A stretch of 64,000 nucleotides of DNA from Methylobacterium platani. Its GTDB lineage: Bacteria; Pseudomonadota; Alphaproteobacteria; Rhizobiales; Beijerinckiaceae. Shown here piece by piece: positions 45,688 to 53,881 of this stretch (position 1 is the stretch's first letter; each line of letters begins with the position of its first letter). Position numbers and translations under genes: made by a program. The DNA lies in assembly GCF_001653715.1 (NCBI RefSeq), contig NZ_LWHQ01000006.1, forward strand, positions 162,143 to 226,142, in the 5' to 3' direction. Under the pieces are notes generated by a model. It saw only the letters and a program-made list of their open reading frames with translations. It did not search any database and had not been told where the DNA came from.

Positions 45688-46278
45688 CTAGAGCACGGCG
45701 GCGTAGGGGCGGAGCACGTCGACGGTCTCGACGAGGCCGGCGGCGTCCATATCGACGAGAAGGGCTTCGGCGTCCTTCTCGGGCCGCCTGAAGCGCCGCC
45801 GCATCAGTCGGATGGCTGCCGTGGCCCGACCGGGATCGAGCGCGATCGTGTCGGCCAGGAAGACGTCCGTGGAGCGTGCCTCCAAGTCCATCGGCAGAAG
45901 GATCGCCGCCGGAAAGTCCTTCAGGTTGTCGGTCACGATGACCGAAGCCCGGGTCTTCACGGCCGCAGCGAGGACGTGAGCGTCGCTCTCGTCCGGCAGG
46001 CCGGCACCGAGACCCAGCAAACCCGCGAAGCCGGATACCATGGCCTCCTCGAACGCCACCTCCATGGCCGCGCGGGCGCGCGCCGCCCGCCCGGCGGCAT
46101 CGGCGACATCCTTGCCGGACAGGATCTCGGCGATGGCCCGCTCGGTCTCGATCAGGACGGGTTCGGACCATCGGATGCGGAAGAACTCCGCCTCGGCGAG
46201 GGTCAGGAGCAGGTTCCGCTTCAGGGCGCCGGCCAGGGCACAGGCGTCGATGAACGCGGTGCAGCGGCTGGCGAACAT
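45688..46278 (-). CDS. PIN-domain toxin
   Basis: A 196-residue PIN-fold nuclease candidate. The first acidic residue is in AFIDACALAGALKR, later acidic positions in GAGLPDESDAHVLAAAVKTR and SVIVTDNLKDFP, the common DxDxD-type spacing. C-terminal helices (about 130-196) are typical of larger PIN toxins with a long tail. PIN toxins cut tRNA or mRNA and are held in check by the upstream HTH protein, whose stop lies 3 bp before this start. Confidence 0.85.
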   Translation of the reverse strand: MFASRCTAFIDACALAGALKRNLLLTLAEAEFFRIRWSEPVLIETERAIAEILSGKDVADAAGRAARARAAMEVAFEEAMVSGFAGLLGLGAGLPDESDAHVLAAAVKTRASVIVTDNLKDFPAAILLPMDLEARSTDVFLADTIALDPGRATAAIRLMRRRFRRPEKDAEALLVDMDAAGLVETVDVLRPYAAVL

Positions 46279-46281
46279 CGC

Positions 46282-46737
46282 TCAGAGATGCTCGGCATCC
46301 ATCTCCGCCAGCGCGGACAGCGCCGCGCCGCGCCCGGCGTCGCGGGCCCGCTTGTAGGCGAACAGGTGCTCGGCCTTGATCCGCCGATGTCGTCCGACCA
46401 GGGTACAGGGGATCTCCTGCCGGTCGAGCAGCGAGATGAGGAACGGCCGCGAGACGTTCAGCAGGTCGGCCGCCTGCTGGGTGGAGAGCATCTGCCCGAC
46501 CGGCACCAGCGTCACCGCGTGGCCGCTGCCGACATGCCGGAGGAGATCGATCAGCAGGTTGGACAAGGCCGGGGTCAGCGTCACCTCGACGGGAGACGTC
46601 GTCTCGTCGAGGATGCGCAGGTTCGCCCGGTCGACGGCGTGGGCGGCAAGGATGGTCCGGAGCTGATTGGCCGCAATCCGCTCGTCATCGGAGGGAAGGC
46701 GGCCGCCCAGAGGTTCGGCATGGGCCGGCACGGTCAT
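46282..46737 (-). CDS. HTH (excisionase/MerR-like) antitoxin of the PIN module
   Basis: The 151-residue protein has an excisionase-type winged helix near 80-125: MLSTQQAADLLNVSRPFLIS, LLDRQEIPCTLVGRHRRIKA. Such proteins pair with PIN toxins and repress their own operon. The N-terminal 75 residues (ITLTPALSNLLIDLLRH region) are helical and may be the toxin-binding part. Its promoter carries four 9-bp direct repeats (46774-46809) suited to cooperative binding. It is transcribed first, toxin second. Confidence 0.82.
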   Translation of the reverse strand: MTVPAHAEPLGGRLPSDDERIAANQLRTILAAHAVDRANLRILDETTSPVEVTLTPALSNLLIDLLRHVGSGHAVTLVPVGQMLSTQQAADLLNVSRPFLISLLDRQEIPCTLVGRHRRIKAEHLFAYKRARDAGRGAALSALAEMDAEHL

Positions 46738-46773
46738 GGACGCCTCTCCTCTCGAACGAACGCGATCCCATTA

Positions 46774-46809
46774 TTCGCAACAAACGCAACGAACGCAATC
46801 ATCGCAAGT
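46774..46809. repeat. Four 9-bp direct repeats upstream of the PIN module
   Basis: TTCGCAACA, AACGCAACG, AACGCAATC and ATCGCAAGT follow head to tail, sharing xxCGCAAxx at one helical-face spacing of nine bases. They lie 37 to 72 bp before the HTH antitoxin start, where an autoregulatory operator is expected. Confidence 0.7.
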
Positions 46810-46837
46810 CAGGACCGGGGGCTGCGTCCCGGCCTCG

Positions 46838-48784
46838 TCAGATCTCCCGCGGCGGCGACGCCTTCGCATCGTCCGTCGCCGTCGCGAGCCAGACCGGCGC
46901 CTCGCCCCGGACGGGGAGGCGCGCCGGGGCCTGGACCGGCGGGGCGGCGCGGGCCGCCGCGAGGTCGCGCAGCTCCGGCGCCTGGGCGGTGTCGTCGACG
47001 GTGAGGAACAGGCCGCGCCGGCGCGCCGCCTGGCCGAGATCGGCCCGGCTGGTGAGCACGCTGAGCGCCGGGCTCGCCAGGAGCGCGAGGGCGAGCGGCG
47101 CCATCCACAGCGCCAGGAGCGGGTCTGCGGCGTAGACGAGGGCCGCCGCCAGGAGCCCGCCGGCGACCAGCGAATCGGCCTGGAGCCGGCAGGCCTCCGA
47201 CCACGGCACCCGGCGGTCGTCGCGGACCTGCGTGTCCCAGCGCACCACCCGGCCGGCGAAGGTCGTCGCCACGGCGCCGGCGTTGAACAGGGTCATGACC
47301 GGCCAGAGCAGCACCCACAGGGCCTGTTCGAGGGCGGCGCTGACGAGCAGGCTCCGCGTACCCCCGAAGGCGGCGCGGCGCTCCGGCGACAGGAGGATGT
47401 GGCCGAGGCTGAGGAGCTTCGGCAGGGCGAGCACCGCGAGGCTCAACGCGGCCAGGATCGCCGATGCCGGCCCCTCGCCGGTCAACCCGTAGGCGATGAG
47501 CCCGAGATCGCCGCTGCGGATCGCCTGCCAGGTGCCGAGGGCCAGGAAGGCGACCCAGACCGGCGAGGCGAGATAGGACAGGATGCCGGCGCCGAGGTGC
47601 CAGCGGCTGCCGGCGGTGAGGCCGGCCGAGCGGATGATCCCGAGATGCTGCAGGTTGCCCTGGCACCAGCGCCGCTCGCGGCCGAGGAGATCGGTGAGGT
47701 TGGTCGGCATCTCCTCCCAGGTGCCGGGCTCCTCCGGCAGGAGGCGCAGCTCCCAGCCGGCCCGGCGCAGGAACGCCCCCTCGACCGTGTCGTGGCACAG
47801 GATCTCGCCGCCGAGCGGGGCGCGACCGGGCAGCACCGGCAGCTCGGCATTGGCCGCGAAGGCGTCGATGCGCAGGATGGCGTTGTGGCCCCAATAGCCG
47901 CCGTCCGGCCCCTGCCAGGTCTCGAGCGCCCGGATCGACAGCGGCGCGTAGAGCCGCACCGCGAATTGCTGGATGCGGGCGAACAGGGTGTCGCGCCCGG
48001 CGGCGTAGCTGACGGTCTGGATCAGGCCGGTGCGGGGGTTCTCCTCCATCAGCCGCACCAGGCGGCGCATGGCGGCGCCGGTCATCAGGCTGTCGGCGTC
48101 GAGCACGATCATGAAGTCGTACTCGGCCCCGTAGGTCCGGCAGAACTCCCCGATATTGCCGGCCTTGCGGCCGCTGTTCTCCCGGCGGCGGCGGTAGCGG
48201 ATCGCCGGCAGGCCGGCCCCAGGAGTCTCGCGCCGGGCCTGCTCGCGCCAGGCCTGGATCAGGGCGAATTCGCGCTCCTCGGCCGCGGCGATCTCCGGGT
48301 CGCGGGTGTCGCTGAGGACGAAGAGGTCGAGGTCGCGCCCGTCGCCGCCGGTGCGGGCGAGCGAGCGGGCCATCACCCGGATCGCCGCGAAGACCGCCGC
48401 CGCATCCTCGGCGTGGATCGCCACCACGGCCGCGGTGCGGCTGCGGCCCGTGGCCTGCGGGGCGGTCCCGGCGGCCTGCCGCTCCACCGCCGACATCACC
48501 CGGGCCCCCAGGCCCGCCGCGACCGCGCCGTAGAGGTAGGTCCAGGCGATGTAGGATTGCCAGGCCATGGCGAGGCAGAACAGCACCAGCACGGCCGCCT
48601 CGAGCGGCCCGTCCGGCATGCCGGCGCCGGCGAGCGCCGCGAGGGCGAGGGCGAGCGCGGTCGCCACCGTCGGCAGGGCGAGCGCCAGGCGCCGCCGGCG
48701 CAGGGCGGCGGCGTCCTGACGTTGGGTGAGGTCCGCGGCCGGCGCAGCCGGCACCGCATCGTGCGACGAGGGGACTGGGGACAT
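46838..48784 (-). CDS. opgH: OpgH-like glucan biosynthesis glucosyltransferase
   Basis: A 648-residue membrane glycosyltransferase family 2 protein. After two N-terminal helices come the catalytic motifs LDADSLMTG, GGYWGHNAILRIDAF, CHDTVEGAFLRRAGWELRL and the RERRWCQGNLQHLG equivalent of QxxRW, then several helices. It elongates the beta-glucan backbone of periplasmic glucans from UDP-glucose. It is shorter than the E. coli protein. The periplasmic partner gene opgG is not adjacent. The start ATG at 48784 is chosen as the first Met before the first helix. Confidence 0.9.
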   Translation of the reverse strand: MSPVPSSHDAVPAAPAADLTQRQDAAALRRRRLALALPTVATALALALAALAGAGMPDGPLEAAVLVLFCLAMAWQSYIAWTYLYGAVAAGLGARVMSAVERQAAGTAPQATGRSRTAAVVAIHAEDAAAVFAAIRVMARSLARTGGDGRDLDLFVLSDTRDPEIAAAEEREFALIQAWREQARRETPGAGLPAIRYRRRRENSGRKAGNIGEFCRTYGAEYDFMIVLDADSLMTGAAMRRLVRLMEENPRTGLIQTVSYAAGRDTLFARIQQFAVRLYAPLSIRALETWQGPDGGYWGHNAILRIDAFAANAELPVLPGRAPLGGEILCHDTVEGAFLRRAGWELRLLPEEPGTWEEMPTNLTDLLGRERRWCQGNLQHLGIIRSAGLTAGSRWHLGAGILSYLASPVWVAFLALGTWQAIRSGDLGLIAYGLTGEGPASAILAALSLAVLALPKLLSLGHILLSPERRAAFGGTRSLLVSAALEQALWVLLWPVMTLFNAGAVATTFAGRVVRWDTQVRDDRRVPWSEACRLQADSLVAGGLLAAALVYAADPLLALWMAPLALALLASPALSVLTSRADLGQAARRRGLFLTVDDTAQAPELRDLAAARAAPPVQAPARLPVRGEAPVWLATATDDAKASPPREI

Positions 48785-48987
48785 GAGGGGGTCGCGTGAA
48801 CTCGGTGGAAGGGGGCCGGGGCGGGACGCGGCGCCGGGCGCCGTGGCTGCGCTATCCCGCTGGCCGTCATGGATCAATCGGCCTGAATGACGCCAGAACG
48901 ATGACACCTGTTCGCGGGCGGACGCTCCCATAGATACAGCCCCGATGTATCGGCCGGAAACGGTCGGCAGGCGGAGGAGCGCGACGG

Positions 48988-50121
48988 GTGCCGCAGACCA
49001 TCCTGATCACCGGCGGGGCCGGCTTCATCGGCCGGGCCGTGGCGCGGGCCCTCGTCGCCCGGGGCGACCGGGTGCGCGTGCTCGACGGCCTGATCGAGCA
49101 GGTGCACGGCGGACATGTCCGTGATGGGCTGGCCCGCCCCGAGGGGCTGCCCGACGCGGTGGAGCTGCGCCGCGGCGACATCCGCGACCGGCGCGCGGTG
49201 GCCGAGGCGGTGGCGGGCGTCGACGCGGTGATCCACCTCGCCGCCGAGGTCGGGGTCGGCCAGAGCATGTACGACGTCGACCGCTACGTCGCGGTCAACG
49301 ACCACGGCACCGCGGTGCTGTTCCAGGCGCTGATCGAGCGGCCGGTGCGCCGCGTGGTCGTCGCCTCCTCGATGAGCGTCTACGGCGAGGGGCTGTATCG
49401 CGGCGCCGACGGGCGGGTGCGCGAGGAGGTGCTGCGCCAGCCGCGCTCCGGCCCCGACGCGCCCTGGGACCCCCTCGACGAGGAGGGCCGGCCGCTGGTG
49501 CCGGTGCCGACCCCGGAATGGAAGCGCCCGGCGCTGGCCTCGGTCTACGCGCTGACCAAGTACGCGCAGGAGCGCCTGACCCTGATGCTGGCCCCCGCCT
49601 ACGGCATGGAGGGCGTGGCCCTGCGGCTGTGGAACGCCTACGGGCCGGGCCAGGCGCTGTCGAACCCCTATACCGGGGTGCTGGCGATCTTCGCCTCGCG
49701 GATCCACAACGGCGCAGGCCCGGTGATCTTCGAGGACGGGCACCAGCGGCGCGACTTCGTGCAGGTCGACGACGTGGCGCAGGCCTTCCTGCTCGCCCTC
49801 GACCGGCCGCGGGCCGCCGGCCAGGTCTACAACATCGGCTCGGGCGAGGACCGCTCGGTGCGCGAGGTCGCGGCGTTGCTGGGCCGGGCGATGGGCCGGC
49901 CGGACCTCGTGCCGGAGATCGCCGGCAAGGCCCGGGCCGGCGACATCCGCCACTGCATCCCGGACATCGCCAAGGCGCGCGACGAGCTGGGCTACCGCCC
50001 GGCCCGCGACTTTTCCGACGGCTTGAGGGAACTCGCCGCCTGGGTGGCGGCGCAGGAGGAGGCCCGCGACCGGGTCGAGGAGGCGCGCCGCGAGCTCGAC
50101 CGGCGCGGGCTGGTGGCGTGA
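48988..50121 (+). CDS. NAD-dependent sugar-nucleotide epimerase/dehydratase
   Basis: A 377-residue extended SDR with the NAD motif ILITGGAGFIGRAVARALVA at the N-terminus, VIHLAAEVGVGQSMYDVDRY, the active-site YALTKYAQERL and RRDFVQVDDVAQAFLLAL. It resembles UDP-glucose 4-epimerase-type enzymes acting on nucleotide sugars. A 40-residue insert near 145-180 (GPDAPWDPLDEEGRPLVPVP) is seen in relatives of this cluster. The start is GTG at 48988 after GGCGGAGGAGCG. Its TGA overlaps the ATG of the next epimerase, so they are coupled. First gene of the glycan cluster. Confidence 0.9.
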   Translation: MPQTILITGGAGFIGRAVARALVARGDRVRVLDGLIEQVHGGHVRDGLARPEGLPDAVELRRGDIRDRRAVAEAVAGVDAVIHLAAEVGVGQSMYDVDRYVAVNDHGTAVLFQALIERPVRRVVVASSMSVYGEGLYRGADGRVREEVLRQPRSGPDAPWDPLDEEGRPLVPVPTPEWKRPALASVYALTKYAQERLTLMLAPAYGMEGVALRLWNAYGPGQALSNPYTGVLAIFASRIHNGAGPVIFEDGHQRRDFVQVDDVAQAFLLALDRPRAAGQVYNIGSGEDRSVREVAALLGRAMGRPDLVPEIAGKARAGDIRHCIPDIAKARDELGYRPARDFSDGLRELAAWVAAQEEARDRVEEARRELDRRGLVA

Positions 50122-51194
50122 TGGCGGATCCCCTCACCCCCGGCCGGCGGCCGGTCCTGATCACCGGCGGGGCCGGCTTCATCGGCGCCAACCTCGCCGA
50201 TGCCCTGGCGGCGGAGGGGCGCGACGTCCTCGTCTACGACGCCCTGCTGCGCCCCGGGGTCGAGGCGAACCTCGCCTGGCTCAAGCAGCGCCACCCGGCG
50301 CGGGTCTCCTGCGTCACCGCGGACGTGCGCGACGCCGGCAGCCTGTCGGCGGCGGCGGGGCAGGCCTCGGCGGTGATCCACCTCGCCGCCCAGGTCGCCG
50401 TGACGACGAGCCTCGCCGACCCGGTGACCGATTTCGCCGTCAATCTCGGCGCCACGCTCACCCTGCTCGAGGCCCTGCGCCGGCGGCCGGGCCCGGCCCC
50501 GCTCGTCTTCGCCTCGACCAACAAGGTCTACGGCGACCTCGCCGACCTGGACTTCCGCCGCGAGGGCGACGCCTACGTGCCGGCCGATCCGGGCATCCGG
50601 GCCCACGGCATCGGCGAGAACCGTCCGCTGGACTTCCACACGCCCTACGGCTGCTCGAAGGGCGGGGCCGACCAGTACGTGCTCGACTACGCCCGCAGCT
50701 TCGGGGTGCCGACCTGCGTCCTGCGGATGAGCTGCATCTACGGCCCGCGCCAGATGGGCACCGAGGACCAGGGCTGGGTCGCCCATTTCCTGATCCGGGC
50801 CCTGGAGGGCCGGCCGATCACCGTCTACGGCGACGGCTGCCAGGTCCGCGACGTGCTCGACGTCGCGGATGCGGTCGCGGCCTACCGGGCGGCCCTGGCG
50901 CGGATCGCGGCCGTGCAGGGCCGGGCCTACAATCTCGGCGGCGGCCCGGGCAACGCGGTGTCGCTGCGCGAGGTGCTCGGCGCCATCGAGGGGCTCGTCG
51001 GCCGTCCCCTCGACCTCGCCTTCGAGGACTGGCGCGCCGGCGACCAGCGCTACTACGTCTCCGACACCCGCCGCGCCGCCGCCGATCTCGGGCTCGGGCG
51101 CCCGCTACCCTGGCGCCGGGGCCTCGAGCGGCTGGCGGGCTGGCTCGCCGAAGACCGGGGCCTGCGCCCGGGAACCCGGGCGGCGACGGCCTGA
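50121..51194 (+). CDS. NAD-dependent sugar-nucleotide epimerase/dehydratase
   Basis: The 357-residue extended SDR has VLITGGAGFIGANLADALAA, VIHLAAQVAVTTSLADPVTD, ASTNKVYGDLADLDFR, the active-site PYGCSKGGADQYVLDYARSF and QVRDVLDVADAVAAYRAAL. The TNKVYG and YGCSKG segments recall CDP-paratose/tyvelose-2-epimerase-like proteins. It probably supplies an unusual sugar nucleotide to the transferases encoded downstream. Its ATG overlaps the previous stop. A 217-bp gap follows before the radical SAM gene. Confidence 0.9.
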   Translation: MADPLTPGRRPVLITGGAGFIGANLADALAAEGRDVLVYDALLRPGVEANLAWLKQRHPARVSCVTADVRDAGSLSAAAGQASAVIHLAAQVAVTTSLADPVTDFAVNLGATLTLLEALRRRPGPAPLVFASTNKVYGDLADLDFRREGDAYVPADPGIRAHGIGENRPLDFHTPYGCSKGGADQYVLDYARSFGVPTCVLRMSCIYGPRQMGTEDQGWVAHFLIRALEGRPITVYGDGCQVRDVLDVADAVAAYRAALARIAAVQGRAYNLGGGPGNAVSLREVLGAIEGLVGRPLDLAFEDWRAGDQRYYVSDTRRAAADLGLGRPLPWRRGLERLAGWLAEDRGLRPGTRAATA

Positions 51195-51411
51195 GCCACG
51201 CGCGAGACGCGATTCGGTTCCCGGCTCTCGCCTGCACGGTGATCATGGTGAGGGCATCGCCATGCACCGGCATCATGGCAAATGACCCTTTGGTATCATT
51301 CGCTTAACCGTGCCCGGGCGAAAAGGCCTTGTCGTCCGGAGCGGACCCGCCAGATCAACGATAGTCGCCCCCAGTACCCGCGATGCCCGTTCCCGCCCTA
51401 GGACGCCCGCT

Positions 51412-52710
51412 TTGAGAATCGCCCTCGTCAACCCGACCTGGAGCTTCGAGAACAGCATCTATTTCGGGTGCCGTTCGCCGCACCTCCCCCTCGAGCTCGG
51501 GGCCTGCAAGGTGCTGCTGGAGCGGGCCGGCCACGAGGCGCTGATGCTGGATGGCGCCCTCGACGGGCTTTCCCTCGACGAACTCGCCGACAGGGTGGCG
51601 GCGTTCGCCCCCGCCATGACGGTGGTGACCACCGCCCCGACCTATCTGTTCTGGCGCTGCGCCCAGCCCGAGCTGCGGGTGCCGCGCGCCTTCCTGGACG
51701 CGCTCGCCGGCCGCGGCGGCCGCACCGTGGCGGTCGGTCCGCACGGCTCGGTCACCCCGGAGACGACGCTGGCGAAACTCGCCTGCGACCTCGTGGTGCG
51801 GGGCGAGTGCGAGGAGGTGGTGACGCGCCTCGCCGAGGGTGGCCTGGCGCGGCCCGGCTCGGTGCCGGCGCTCGCCTACCGGGACGGGCACGAGACGATC
51901 GTCACCGGCGGCCCTGCCGCCACCGTCTTCACCGATCTGCCGGCCTTGTCCTGGCCGGAGCCCTGGGTGGCGCGCCACGCCCACCACCACCACCGCTTCG
52001 ACCGGGCGCCGGAGGGGCCGGGCGCCGAGGTCGAGGCCTCGCGCGGCTGCCCTTATTCCTGCACCTTTTGCGCCAAGATCGACTTCCGGGACGCCTACCG
52101 GCGGCGCGCGCTGCCGCTCATCCTGGAGGAGGTCGACCGGTTGATCGCGCAGGGCGTGACCTATCTCTACTTCATCGACGAGATCTTCCTGCCGCAGAAG
52201 CCGCTGCTGGAGGCGCTCGCCGCCCGCCGAGTCGAGTTCGGGGTGCAGACCCGGATCGACCTGTGGAAGCCCGACATGCTCGACCTGCTGGGCGAGGCGG
52301 GCTGCGTCTCGATCGAGGCGGGCGTCGAGAGCCTGACCGAGGCCGGCCGCGCGATGCTCGACAAGAAGTGCCGCGCCTCGACCGACGACCTCGCCGAGCG
52401 CCTGATCCACGCCCGCCGCTCGGTGCCGTTCGTGCAGGCCAACCTCATCAAGGTGGCGGGCGACGATCCCGGGATGGTGGCGGACTGGCGCGACCGCCTG
52501 CGCGCCGCCGGGGTCTGGGCCAACGATCCCGTGCCGCTCTATCCCTATCCGTCCTCGCCGGATTACCGCCGCCTGTGGGGCGAGCCGGACGGCGAGGCCT
52601 GGGAGCGGGCCCACGCCCATTACCTCGACCAGTTCGACCGCTTCAGCGACATCCAAGAGGAGCGGCCGGCCCCGTTGCGCGAGTTGGAGGCGGCATGCTG
52701 CCCAGCCTGA
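51412..52710 (+). CDS. B12-binding-domain radical SAM protein
   Basis: The 432-residue enzyme starts with a cobalamin-binding-type Rossmann domain (MRIALVNPTWSFENSIYFGC, about 1-130) and then a radical SAM barrel with the 4Fe-4S motif C213-x3-C217-x2-C220 in SRGCPYSCTFCAKIDF. Later segments YLYFIDEIFLP and VSIEAGVESLTEAGRAMLDK are typical of the B12-radical-SAM group. Members in sugar clusters of Rhizobiales/Burkholderiales are predicted to modify oligosaccharides, possibly by methylation, but none in this cluster is proven. The TTG start at 51412 is chosen because it gives the usual short N-terminus. It overlaps the next gene by 16 bp. Confidence 0.87.
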   Translation: MRIALVNPTWSFENSIYFGCRSPHLPLELGACKVLLERAGHEALMLDGALDGLSLDELADRVAAFAPAMTVVTTAPTYLFWRCAQPELRVPRAFLDALAGRGGRTVAVGPHGSVTPETTLAKLACDLVVRGECEEVVTRLAEGGLARPGSVPALAYRDGHETIVTGGPAATVFTDLPALSWPEPWVARHAHHHHRFDRAPEGPGAEVEASRGCPYSCTFCAKIDFRDAYRRRALPLILEEVDRLIAQGVTYLYFIDEIFLPQKPLLEALAARRVEFGVQTRIDLWKPDMLDLLGEAGCVSIEAGVESLTEAGRAMLDKKCRASTDDLAERLIHARRSVPFVQANLIKVAGDDPGMVADWRDRLRAAGVWANDPVPLYPYPSSPDYRRLWGEPDGEAWERAHAHYLDQFDRFSDIQEERPAPLRELEAACCPA

Positions 52711-53867
52711 CGGTCCCGGCCGGACGCCCGATCCCGCATCGCGGCGCGCCGGCCCTCAACCTGTTCATGACCGTCGATGCCGTCGGCGGGGTCTGGCAAT
52801 ACGGGCTCGACCTCGCCGAGGAGCTGACGCGCCAGGGCGTCGCCGTCACCCTGGCGGTGCTCGGCCCCGAGCCGGGCCAGGACCAGTTCCGCGCCGCCCG
52901 GGCGATCCGCGGCCTCGCCCTGTGCCCGCTCGGCGGCAGCCTCGACTGGACCGCGCTCACCCCCGCCGAGGTCGAGGCGGCGGCGAACCTCGTCGCCCGC
53001 GAGGCCGAGCGGGCCGGCGCCGACCTGATCCACCTCAACAGCCCGGCTCTGGCGGCGATCACCGGATTCTGCGCGCCCGTGATCGCGGTGGCGCATTCCT
53101 GCGTGGCGACCTGGTGGGCGGCGATGCGCCCCGGGCCGCTGCCGCCGGACCTCGCCTGGCGGGCGAGCCTGGCGGCGGAGGGCTACCGGCGGGTCGACGC
53201 GCTGCTCAGCCCCACCCACGCCTTCGCGGCGGCGACCGCCGCGACCTACGGCATCGCGCCGCCCCGCGTGGTGCCGAACGGCCGGCGCAGCGCCGCCGCG
53301 CGCGGCCACCGCACCCCGGCGGGGGCGGCCGCCTCCCCCTTCGCCTTCACCGCCGGCCGGCTGTGGGACGAGGGCAAGAACGCCCGCACCCTCGACCGGA
53401 TCGCCGCCCGGCTGCACCTGCCGCTGCTCGCCGCCGGCGCCCTGAAGGGTCCGAACGCGGCGCAGTTCGTGCCGGAGCACCTGCGGCCGCTCGGCCGGCT
53501 CAGCGACCAGGACGTGGCGCGCTGGCTCGCCGGCGCCCCGATCTACGTCTCGGCGGCCCGCTACGAGCCGTTCGGCCTCGGCGTGCTCGAAGCCGCGAGC
53601 GCCGGCTGCGCGCTCGTGCTCTCCGACATCCCGACCTTCCGCGAATTGTGGGACGAGGCCGCGATCTTCATCGCGCCCGACGACGATGCGGGCTTCGCCC
53701 ACGCCATCGAGATGGTGGCGGCCGACCCTGCCATCCGGGCGCGGCTCGGCGCCGAGGCGCGGGCCCGGGCCGAGGCCTTCACGGTCGAGGCGATGGCGGC
53801 CGGCGTCCTCGACGCCTACCGGGCCGTGCTCGAGACGCCGACCCTGCGGTCCGGGGTCATGGTGTGA
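52695..53867 (+). CDS. Glycosyltransferase family 4 protein
   Basis: A 390-residue GT-B transferase. The acceptor half has NLFMTVDAVGGVWQYGLDLA, AEELTRQGVAVTLAVLGPEP and ADLIHLNSPALAAITGF; the donor half has FTAGRLWDEGKNARTLDRIA, GAPIYVSAARYEPFGLGVLE and AASAGCALVLSDIPTFRELW (EX7E region). It would use a nucleotide sugar made by the cluster's epimerases. Its ATG at 52695 lies within the end of the radical SAM gene. Confidence 0.9.
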   Translation: MLPSLTVPAGRPIPHRGAPALNLFMTVDAVGGVWQYGLDLAEELTRQGVAVTLAVLGPEPGQDQFRAARAIRGLALCPLGGSLDWTALTPAEVEAAANLVAREAERAGADLIHLNSPALAAITGFCAPVIAVAHSCVATWWAAMRPGPLPPDLAWRASLAAEGYRRVDALLSPTHAFAAATAATYGIAPPRVVPNGRRSAAARGHRTPAGAAASPFAFTAGRLWDEGKNARTLDRIAARLHLPLLAAGALKGPNAAQFVPEHLRPLGRLSDQDVARWLAGAPIYVSAARYEPFGLGVLEAASAGCALVLSDIPTFRELWDEAAIFIAPDDDAGFAHAIEMVAADPAIRARLGAEARARAEAFTVEAMAAGVLDAYRAVLETPTLRSGVMV

Positions 53868-53881
53868 GGGAGATCCCCGGC

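Noticed and set aside
51195..51411. N-terminal extension of the radical SAM protein from the ATG-like start at 51310
   Set aside because: The added 34 residues are Arg/Ser/Pro-rich and lie before the conserved opening RIALVNPTW; the TTG at 51412 is more likely.
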